Origin: Candidatus Bathyarchaeota archaeon
GTDB lineage: Archaea > Thermoproteota > Bathyarchaeia > Bathyarchaeales > DTEX01
DNA: 8,154 nt
Reading direction: 5' to 3'
Assembly (NCBI GenBank): GCA_021158305.1
Contig: JAGGUU010000136.1
Location: 1-8,154, forward strand
Position numbers and translations under genes: made by a program
Shown here: positions 1 to 5,719 of the stretch, piece after piece
Layout of the letters: each line of letters starts with the position of its first letter
Numbering within the stretch: the first letter of the stretch is position 1
The notes under the pieces: model-generated
The model's database searches: none
Seen by the model: only the letters and a program-made list of their open reading frames with translations
What the model was told of the DNA's origin: nothing

Positions 1-165
1 CCCGAGGCCAGCTGAAGGGTGATGTGCGATAAAGACGTTGCTTCAATGAGCTGGTGGCGTGTAAGCGCGTGCGTTCAGACGCACATGTCTATACGAAGCC
101 AGCTGTAGTATAGATGGTGTTGCGTCTGAACGTGCTGGTACGCGCTTAAGAGGCTTAGACCCGGC
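1..165 (+). rRNA. 23S rRNA, 3'-terminal part only (5' part outside window)
   Basis: No protein frame fits, and the sequence resembles domain VI at the 3' end of large-subunit rRNA. In order it shows CCCGAG (1-6; compare CCCCGAGATGAG in E. coli), a stem-loop placed like helix 99 (14-17 with 41-44, AAAGAC in its loop), a bulge AATGA at the place of the usual GATAG, the block GTGTAAGCGC (59-68, the best match), GTTCAG (73-78), CTGGTAC (135-141; compare CCGGTACTAAT) and finally GAGGCTTAGACC (150-161; compare GAGGCTTAACC in E. coli), which would form the 3' strand of the helix joining both rRNA ends. Strand 8-13 pairs perfectly with 49-54. Helix 98 appears to be missing or very short. The comparison is from memory, not an alignment, and the exact 3' end (about 160-168) is a guess. 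It converges with the ligase gene; no 5S rRNA follows. Confidence 0.7.
62..148 (+). other. Long imperfect hairpin at the helix 101 position of the 23S rRNA
   Basis: Read directly: 62-70 pairs with 140-148 (9 bp); 72-83 pairs perfectly with 121-132 (12 bp, plus a possible G-U at 71/133); 84-86 can pair with 117-119; 87-94 pairs with 108-115 (8 bp, one G-U); the apical loop is 95-107. The only sizeable irregularity is a 6-base bulge at 134-139. That gives roughly 32 bp, whereas helix 101 in E. coli is a stem of about 6 bp with a GCGA loop. A local alternative also exists: TGCGT (70-74) with ACGCA (79-83) around a TCAG loop. It may be a stable expansion of the mature rRNA or be removed during maturation; the sequence cannot decide. 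Confidence 0.8.
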
Positions 166-170
166 TTGGA

Positions 171-181
171 ATAATTTTTTT
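171..181 (+). terminator. Oligo-T terminator after 23S rRNA
   Basis: A run of seven T (175-181) follows the GC-rich RNA within about 15 bases. Archaeal RNA polymerase stops at such oligo-T tracts in the non-template strand without needing a hairpin. It points the right way for the rRNA and lies just before the end of the convergent ligase gene at 203. Confidence 0.5.
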
Positions 182-202
182 AAGAAGAAATGATGAGGGA
201 TT

Positions 203-1963
203 CTAGCTTTCTATTCTCTTTAATTGTCTTTTGTACATCTCTATTATCTCGTTAACCGTAGTTGAGTCCTCTGCAGATTTATCTAATCGGTATCTCCCCG
301 TAAATCTTGGAAATCTTATGGCTAATCCGCTTCCTTCTCTTATTGATCCCATGCCGCAGGTATGAACGGGACTAAGCGTTATCTCGGCCCCTATGACTTC
401 TAAGACTATTTTAGGCTCAAACCATACATCTGCTTCGAGTTTTGTCTTCACTCTTGCATGTCTATGCGGAATTATATAAGGCTCCATCATCTTCGGTATC
501 TTCTCTAGATCTTTATCAGTGAATCCAGATCCGCATTTGCACACGGTTTCGAAGACATCTTCTTCATGGTTGTAGGCTGCGAGTAATAATGCGCCGTATG
601 TTCCAGCTCTCTTTCCTCTTCCGTGGAAAGCACCGACTACTGTTAAATCAACGGCGTCGGTCATTTCGCTTTTATAGTCGCGTTTGTACTTTATCCATAA
701 CCATCCTCTAGATCCTGCTTGATAGATGGATTCTTTGCCTAGCGATTTGCAGACAAGTCCTTCACATCCATTCTCGATTGCTTCTTCGAAGAATGCCTCT
801 AGTTCCTTGGGGTCGTCGGTTATTAAATACTTAGCTATCTGCACGCGATCGGTTTCGTCGACTATCTCTTCTAAAATCTTGTGACGAACTGGATATTCTT
901 CAAGAGTTAAATCTCTGCCGTCCACATAAAGGACATCAAAAATGAATAGGGAAACCGGATACTCCTCTATAGCCTTACGTATATCATGCTTTCTTCTTCT
1001 ATGCATAAGCTCTTGGAAGGGTCTCATCTCTCCGGTCTCCGGATCCACGGAGACGCATTCAGCCTCTATGATTGCGGAGAAAGGCTTGATATGGCTTTTA
1101 ACGAGCTCAACAGCATCTGGAAACTGATTGGTTATGTTTTCAAGTCTTCGAGAGAAGAGAAAGACTTCATCTCCTTTCTTATGAGCCTGCACGCGTTCTC
1201 CATCATATTTATACTCTGCTATGCATTTCCCACCGAGCTTCTCAAGAATCTCTTCAGGAGAACTTAATCGTTCAGCTAGCATGGGTCTAATCGGCTTTCC
1301 AACAGAGATTTTGAAGTTTTTTAGACCTTCCAATCCGTTTTCCGCAACGACCTTTGCAACTTGTCCCAGATCTGAAGATACGTTGTAAGCTCTTTCAAGA
1401 AGAGGCCTTGCCTCTTTTCCCCCTCCATACGCTATAGCCAACGCATCTAAAACAGTCATATCAGCTATTCCTAAACGGAGCTTACCCGTAACGGTTCTAA
1501 CGATGTATTTGGCTTCTTTAGGCTCAGCATCTGATAAAATGCCCGCTAAAAGAGCTATTTTTTGATCTATAGATCCAGCGCCTGAAGCTCTAGCTATCTT
1601 ATCAAGTGCTTTATATACTCTCTCAACTGTTAAGGGCTTATAAGCGAATGTAAGCTGGAGTTTCCTTTCTAAAAATTTTTGTGCAGTTTCACCTAGATCT
1701 CCAGTCTTTCTGAAGTCTTCCTCTAATTCCTTGATTCTTCTTCCAGCAGCCCTAGCGATCGCTCTTATAACCAGCTTCTCCGCCATTCCTATCTCTATTC
1801 CCATGAAGTCCGGATATATCTTGCCTTGCGTTAAATACACAACTTTATCAATCAAGTCTTTAGGTGTTTTCTTGAATAAATCAACTAGGTAATCGGTCAT
1901 CTCAAGTCTTTTAGTTGTATTTTCAATCTGCTCATAAACGTTGGCGACAAGCAGATACCTCAA
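203..1963 (-). CDS. lig: ATP-dependent DNA ligase (archaeal, LigI type)
   Basis: Seals nicks with ATP in lagging-strand maturation and excision repair, through an enzyme-AMP intermediate. It has 586 residues, a normal length for archaeal ligases. Layout: N-terminal DNA-binding domain (about 1-215), adenylation domain (about 220-430), OB-fold (about 430-586). Motif I is EYKYDGER (250-257) with catalytic Lys252; motif III is FDVLYVDG (342-349); motif IV is CEGLVCKS (400-407); motif V contains WIKYKRD (423-429); near the C-terminus is AIRFPRFTGRYRLDK (548-562), followed by the usual ED-TT element. Q103-L-T-F106 aligns with the PCNA-binding QKSFF loop described for the Pyrococcus enzyme. The start is TTG: an in-frame TGA lies two codons upstream, GGGAG sits 8 bases before it, and the resulting N-terminus MRYLL is typical of the family. 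It lies downstream of the membrane-protein gene (76-base gap) but has its own TATA-like box. All key residues are present. Confidence 0.96.
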   Translation of the reverse strand: MRYLLVANVYEQIENTTKRLEMTDYLVDLFKKTPKDLIDKVVYLTQGKIYPDFMGIEIGMAEKLVIRAIARAAGRRIKELEEDFRKTGDLGETAQKFLERKLQLTFAYKPLTVERVYKALDKIARASGAGSIDQKIALLAGILSDAEPKEAKYIVRTVTGKLRLGIADMTVLDALAIAYGGGKEARPLLERAYNVSSDLGQVAKVVAENGLEGLKNFKISVGKPIRPMLAERLSSPEEILEKLGGKCIAEYKYDGERVQAHKKGDEVFLFSRRLENITNQFPDAVELVKSHIKPFSAIIEAECVSVDPETGEMRPFQELMHRRRKHDIRKAIEEYPVSLFIFDVLYVDGRDLTLEEYPVRHKILEEIVDETDRVQIAKYLITDDPKELEAFFEEAIENGCEGLVCKSLGKESIYQAGSRGWLWIKYKRDYKSEMTDAVDLTVVGAFHGRGKRAGTYGALLLAAYNHEEDVFETVCKCGSGFTDKDLEKIPKMMEPYIIPHRHARVKTKLEADVWFEPKIVLEVIGAEITLSPVHTCGMGSIREGSGLAIRFPRFTGRYRLDKSAEDSTTVNEIIEMYKRQLKRIES

Positions 1964-1971
1964 TTCTCAAT

Positions 1972-2006
1972 CTCCCATTACAAAAGACGAAACTAGGAAA
2001 TATAAG
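1972..2006 (-). promoter_or_regulatory. TATA-like box and ribosome binding site of the ligase gene
   Basis: On the minus strand, CTTATATT (complement of 1999-2006) lies about 40 bases before the TTG start, which predicts transcription from about 1975. GGGAG (complement of 1972-1976) follows with 8 bases of spacing to TTG. The match to the anti-Shine-Dalgarno sequence supports this TTG as the start. If the predicted start site is right, the leader is very short and the GGGAG would lie at its 5' end; readthrough from the upstream gene would give a longer leader. Confidence 0.5.
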
Positions 2007-2039
2007 CATTGGCGAGTGAAGGTGATGAATCATTGAAGA

Positions 2040-2960
2040 TTAGGGTCTAACTCTAACCCCGCATCTGGGACAGTATAGAGCATCGGATGGTAACCTCTGC
2101 CCACATTTATAGCAGAAATTAGGATGATATTTAACAGTCCACATTTCTTCTTTCTGATATAGAATAGGAGCCGGGGGCAAACGTTCCTTACGCGCCTCGA
2201 GTAGTTTATGCTTATCGCTCAAGGAATAATAGAGATAGGTGAGAACAACCGGCTGCAGAGGTTTCACCATCGAGACCACTATAAGCATTACTGCTAACCT
2301 AAGATATACCTTGTCTATCATTAGGTGGGTGCAGATGCTTTCTCCCAAAAAAGCCGCCATCAAGGTCAAAGTTAGAAGAAAGAGTAAGATTAGAAAGACT
2401 TGCCACGGCTTCTTAAGCACTAGCTTCTTGCTTCTCTTAAGGCTTTCATAAACCCCTAATCTTTCAATCACCATCGCTTGTATTGCAAGACTAAATATCA
2501 TGGTCATAATTACACCTGGAAAAATGAGGAGAACGAATCCTAGAATGATCAAAACTCCGCTTACAAGCCCTAATAGCATGAGTCTAGGGATCTTTAAAGA
2601 TACAGCCTTAAAGCTTCTCAGTAAGCTTATGCTTCTTCCCTCAATTCTCTCAGAAGAGTATTTTATAGCCAGACCATTTGGAATAGTATCTATAATCCAG
2701 CATGCCAGGGCGAAGAGTATGATTAATGGAATAACTGATGTTAGGTATTGAATAAGATTTACGAGGAAATTTTCCGTGAATCCCGGCTGAATCTCAAACG
2801 GCGGAATTATATCGAAGGCTATTTTCCATAAGAAACTTTCCACAATGTTAATTAACAAGAATGGAGGAAATAGTGCATCATAGTTATTAAGACAGAATTT
2901 TACGGACTCCTGAATAATCTTCTCTGTAGGAATCGTCAAGCGTTGAGTAGAGTTAATCAT
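2040..2960 (-). CDS. Multipass membrane protein with C-terminal zinc ribbon, function unknown
   Basis: 306 residues; I do not recognise a specific gene. About six or seven hydrophobic segments are visible (roughly 29-48, 73-93, 126-147, 148-165, 187-206, 218-233, 235-247). The central pattern FSLAIQAMVIERLGVYESLKR (part of 156-176), with a hydrophobic stretch, a short E-x-x-G-V-x-x-S-L/K-R-S turn and a further helix, resembles the glycerophosphodiester-phosphodiesterase membrane-domain/YciC-like families. That is a weak resemblance, with no catalytic domain attached. The C-terminal tail is soluble and ends in a zinc ribbon: C283-x2-C286, then C297-P-R-C300-G. There is no cleavable signal peptide. 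The ATG start is preceded by a TATA-like box but no clear Shine-Dalgarno sequence, so translation may be near-leaderless. It shares a divergent promoter region with FEN-1. A role in membrane organisation or transport is possible but unsupported. Confidence 0.85.
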   Translation of the reverse strand: MINSTQRLTIPTEKIIQESVKFCLNNYDALFPPFLLINIVESFLWKIAFDIIPPFEIQPGFTENFLVNLIQYLTSVIPLIILFALACWIIDTIPNGLAIKYSSERIEGRSISLLRSFKAVSLKIPRLMLLGLVSGVLIILGFVLLIFPGVIMTMIFSLAIQAMVIERLGVYESLKRSKKLVLKKPWQVFLILLFLLTLTLMAAFLGESICTHLMIDKVYLRLAVMLIVVSMVKPLQPVVLTYLYYSLSDKHKLLEARKERLPPAPILYQKEEMWTVKYHPNFCYKCGQRLPSDALYCPRCGVRVRP

Positions 2961-2992
2961 TCCATTATCAACTCTAATTCTTCAAGGATGAC

Positions 2993-3000
2993 TTATAAAT
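2993..3000 (-). promoter_or_regulatory. TATA box of the membrane-protein gene
   Basis: TTTATAAG on the minus strand (complement of 2993-3000) is a near-consensus archaeal TATA box, 33 bases before the ATG at 2960. The predicted transcription start near 2971 would leave a leader of about ten bases. Confidence 0.55.
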
Positions 3001-3005
3001 GCTGA

Positions 3006-3065
3006 TGAGAATTTTGAAAAGGTTTAATAGAATATAATACCCTACACCCTTTTGGTGAGAATTTT
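3006..3065. repeat. Direct repeat TGAGAATTTT in the divergent promoter region
   Basis: TGAGAATTTT occurs at 3006-3015 and again at 3056-3065, exactly 50 bases apart, flanking the FEN-1 TATA region and lying just upstream of the opposing TATA box. A third copy is at 7722-7731, about 40 bases before the sulfatase start. The copies are exact; a regulatory role is only a guess, since the word is AT-rich. Confidence 0.4.
3016..3030 (+). promoter_or_regulatory. BRE and TATA box of the FEN-1 gene
   Basis: GAAAAGG followed by TTTAATAG (3023-3030) has the form of an archaeal purine-rich BRE plus TATA element. Transcription would begin near 3050, leaving a leader of about 38 bases. AATATAAT just downstream (3031-3038) is an alternative TATA box. 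GCTGATC (3077-3083) is one mismatch from GGTGATC, the extended Shine-Dalgarno complement, and lies 5 bases before the ATG. Confidence 0.5.
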
Positions 3066-3088
3066 CAAGAACGAGAGCTGATCTGGTT

Positions 3089-4123
3089 ATGGGCGTCAAC
3101 CTAGGGGAAATAGTTCCGAAAAGAAAGGTTGACCTAAAGAGTCTCAGCGGGAAAATTGTTGCGATAGACGCGTACAATGCACTTTATCAATTTCTCTCAA
3201 TAATAAGGCAGCCTGATGGTACTCCATTGAAGGATAGAAGCGGGAGGATAACGAGTCATCTCAGCGGCCTGTTCTATAGAACATGTAATCTTTTAGAGAT
3301 TGGAATAAAACCTATCTACATTTTCGACGGCACCCCACCAGCTATGAAAGAAGCTGAGATTAAAAGAAGATTGAAGATCAAAGAGGAGGCCCAGATCAAG
3401 TACGAAAGGGCTCTAAAAGAGGGAAGGATCGAGGAAGCCCGAATGTATGCTCAGATGACGTCTCGCCTAAAAGATTACATGGCTGAAGATTCAAAAATAT
3501 TGTTGACTAGGATGGGTGTACCTTGGATTCAAGCTCCGTCGGAAGGAGAGGCTCAAGCAGCCTACTTAGCTAAGAAAGGCGACGCAGATTATTGCGCTAG
3601 TCAAGATTTTGACAGCTTACTCTTCGGCGCCCCATTCCTTCTCAGAAATTTAACAATCTCCGGAAGAAGAAAGCTTCCCCGCAAAAACGTGTATATCGAA
3701 GTTGTACCAGAAATCGTTGAGATGTCTAAAGTTCTAGAGGAACTTGGCATCACGCATGAACAGCTTATAGATATAGGAATACTTGTGGGGACAGATTTTA
3801 ATCCCGAAGGAGTTAAGGGTATAGGTCCTAAGACGGCGCTAAAACTGATAAAGAAGTATGGAAGCCTCGAAGAAGCTTTGAAGCATATTAAAAACGTCGA
3901 GTTTCCAGTTGATCCTAAAGAGATCAAAGAGTTCTTCCTCCATCCTAAAGTTACAGATAATTATACGGTGGCTTGGAAAGATCCAGATGTTGAGGGAATC
4001 GTGGATTTCCTTTGTGGAGAAAAAGACTTTACCGAGAGTAGAGTTCGAAAAGCCTTGCAGAGAGCAATTAGTGGCATGAAGAGGGCTAAAGCTAAGACTA
4101 CACTGGATTCGTGGTTCAGATAA
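3089..4123 (+). CDS. fen: Flap endonuclease 1 (FEN-1, XPG/Rad2 family)
   Basis: Structure-specific 5'-flap endonuclease that removes displaced RNA/DNA flaps during Okazaki-fragment processing and long-patch repair, on the PCNA clamp. At 344 residues it is full length. The N-terminus MGVNLGEIVP is typical; the Gly after Met is normally essential and fixes the ATG start. The N region (AIDAYNALYQF, Asp27) and IFDGTPP (Asp80) are followed by the helical-arch region rich in Arg/Lys (about 85-130). The I region carries APSEGEAQAAY (Glu152, Glu154), SQDFDSLLFG (Asp173, Asp175) and GTDFNPEG (Asp236). A helix-two-turn-helix DNA-binding motif follows: GVKGIGPKTALKLI (241-254). All metal-binding acidic residues are in place. 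The C-terminus ends TTLDSWFR, a PCNA-interacting peptide in which the first, usually Gln, position is Lys336. It is followed after 75 bases by pheS, which has its own TATA box. Confidence 0.97.
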   Translation: MGVNLGEIVPKRKVDLKSLSGKIVAIDAYNALYQFLSIIRQPDGTPLKDRSGRITSHLSGLFYRTCNLLEIGIKPIYIFDGTPPAMKEAEIKRRLKIKEEAQIKYERALKEGRIEEARMYAQMTSRLKDYMAEDSKILLTRMGVPWIQAPSEGEAQAAYLAKKGDADYCASQDFDSLLFGAPFLLRNLTISGRRKLPRKNVYIEVVPEIVEMSKVLEELGITHEQLIDIGILVGTDFNPEGVKGIGPKTALKLIKKYGSLEEALKHIKNVEFPVDPKEIKEFFLHPKVTDNYTVAWKDPDVEGIVDFLCGEKDFTESRVRKALQRAISGMKRAKAKTTLDSWFR

Positions 4124-4140
4124 GCATAGTCTCAACAACA

Positions 4141-4148
4141 CTTATAAT
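4141..4148 (+). promoter_or_regulatory. TATA box of the pheST operon
   Basis: CTTATAAT lies 50 bases before the pheS start at 4199, predicting transcription from about 4170 and a leader of about 28 bases. It is the clearest promoter element in the 75-base FEN-1/pheS gap. No oligo-T terminator is visible after FEN-1, so readthrough into pheS is also possible. Confidence 0.5.
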
Positions 4149-4198
4149 ATCATGCTTGATTAATAGTAAAGTTCAAATCTTGACAATGCGGGGCTAAA

Positions 4199-5719
4199 AT
4201 GATGAGCAAGATTGATCTCCGCGAAAACGAGGCTAAGGTTCTCTCTGCATTGAAGGAAGCAAGTGGATCTCTTGATGCTTCTGAAATAGTAAGTAAAGAA
4301 AATCTTTCACATGCAGCTGTTATGCGTGCTGCTTTATCTCTTGAATCAAAGAATTTAATAAGAATAATCGAGCGGAGGATTCAAAGGGTTTCTCTTACAG
4401 AGGAGGGGCGATTATATGCAGAGATTGGATTGCCGGAGAGGAGACTTGCTCAAGCCCTAATTGAGATGGGCGGTGAAGCATGCATTGATGAGGCTTTAAA
4501 CGTTGCATCTATCAAGAGTTCTATGTCAGCTATAGCCTTAGGATGGCTGAGCAGAAAAGGGTGGGGGCAGATAGAGAAGAAGACCCGTAGAGTAAAGATA
4601 TTAAAGAAACCTGAAGAAGGGGCGGATGAGCGTCTTTTAAGGCTCCTGAGGAAACGTGAAGCATTAAACATTGAAGATCTAGAGGGCGAAATGAAGGAGG
4701 CTGTTAACATACTTAGAAGGAGAAGACTTGTCGAGATAGATGAGAAAACGAAGAGAAGACTAGAATTAACGAGTGAAGGATGGAGGCTTGTCAGAGAAGG
4801 AGTGAAGGTGGTGAGGGAAGTCAGCCAAGTAACGCCTGAACTTATCATTACCGGTAAATGGAAAAAGGTGAAGCTGCGAAGATACAACATTAAGGCGCCT
4901 GTTGCACCTATATGGCCCGGGAAGAAACATCCATACATGAGGTTTCTGGATGATCTCAAGCAAAAACTTGTTGCTTTGGGATTCAAGGAGATGACTGGTC
5001 CCATAGTTGAGATTAGCTTCTTTAATTGTGATGGATTGTATATGCCCCAAGATCATCCAGCTCGAGAAGTTCATGACATGTATTTCGTAAAGGAACCAAA
5101 ATACGGAGATCTAAGCCGCTATAAGCAGTATTTAGAGAATGTACAAAAAACGCATGAAAACGGATGGATAACGGGCTCTAAAGGTTGGAGATATTCATTT
5201 TCATCCTTGGAAGCTGCGAGACTCATGTTAAGGAGCCAGACAACTGCTGCAAGCGTGAGGATGCTCATAAATAAAGACTTAGAGATTCCGGGCAAATACT
5301 TTGCAATTGCTAGATGTTTTCGTCCCGATGTTATAGATAAGACTCACCTTACAGAGTTCAATCAAGTTGAGGGGATAATCCTAGGTGAGGATCTTGGGCT
5401 CAAAGATCTTCTAGGAGTTCTTAAGAAATTCGCAATTGAAGTAGCTGGAGCTGACAAAGTAAAGTATCGTCCTGACTATTTTCCGTTCACAGAGCCGAGC
5501 GTCGAGCTTATAGCATATAAAAAAGGGTATGGGTGGATGGAGTTTGGAGGCTCTGGCATATTCCGCCCCGAAGTTACGTTGCCTTTGGGAATTAAAGTTC
5601 CAGTTCTAGCGTGGGGTCTCGGGGTGGATAGGTTATTTATGATGAAGATGGGTATTGATGATATCCGCTATCTCTTTACTCATGATTTAGAATGGATTAG
5701 ACGTGCTGGAGTGGTTTAA
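4199..5719 (+). CDS. pheS: Phenylalanyl-tRNA synthetase alpha subunit
   Basis: Catalytic subunit of the (alpha-beta)2 class II enzyme that charges tRNA-Phe. 506 residues is the archaeal/eukaryotic long form. The N-terminal about 200 residues are winged-helix-like tRNA/DNA-binding modules (for example ENEAKVLSALKEASGSLDAS and LTEEGRLYAE). The catalytic core begins about 235: HPYMRFLDDLK (motif 1 region, 244-254), FNCDGLYMPQDHPAR (275-289), LRSQTTAASVR (344-354), then motif 2, ARCFRPDVIDKTHLTEFNQVEG (371-392, Arg375). YRPDYFPFTEPSVE (423-436) belongs to the Phe-binding pocket region and AWGLGVDRL (471-479) is motif 3 with Arg478. Two successive ATG codons (4199, 4202) could start the protein; there is no strong Shine-Dalgarno sequence. 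It is in one operon with pheT, the stop TAA being followed at once by the pheT GTG. Confidence 0.97.
   Translation: MMSKIDLRENEAKVLSALKEASGSLDASEIVSKENLSHAAVMRAALSLESKNLIRIIERRIQRVSLTEEGRLYAEIGLPERRLAQALIEMGGEACIDEALNVASIKSSMSAIALGWLSRKGWGQIEKKTRRVKILKKPEEGADERLLRLLRKREALNIEDLEGEMKEAVNILRRRRLVEIDEKTKRRLELTSEGWRLVREGVKVVREVSQVTPELIITGKWKKVKLRRYNIKAPVAPIWPGKKHPYMRFLDDLKQKLVALGFKEMTGPIVEISFFNCDGLYMPQDHPAREVHDMYFVKEPKYGDLSRYKQYLENVQKTHENGWITGSKGWRYSFSSLEAARLMLRSQTTAASVRMLINKDLEIPGKYFAIARCFRPDVIDKTHLTEFNQVEGIILGEDLGLKDLLGVLKKFAIEVAGADKVKYRPDYFPFTEPSVELIAYKKGYGWMEFGGSGIFRPEVTLPLGIKVPVLAWGLGVDRLFMMKMGIDDIRYLFTHDLEWIRRAGVV

Noticed and set aside
62..148. Archaeal bulge-helix-bulge intron or processing site in the long hairpin
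   Set aside because: I do not see two 3-base bulges on opposite strands separated by 4 bp; the irregularities are a 6-base one-sided bulge at 134-139 and single-base bulges near 116 and 120.
942..1267. Open frames antisense to the ligase gene
   Set aside because: They are shadows of a strongly supported gene on the other strand and encode nothing recognisable.
2974..3177. Minus-strand open frame across the FEN-1 start and the divergent promoters
   Set aside because: It overlaps the well-supported FEN-1 N-terminus and both promoter boxes, and its product has no recognisable features.
4450..5074. Long minus-strand open frames antisense to pheS
   Set aside because: Low-complexity Ser/Leu/Phe-rich products, typical of antisense readings of Lys/Glu/Arg-rich coding sequence; pheS is certain.
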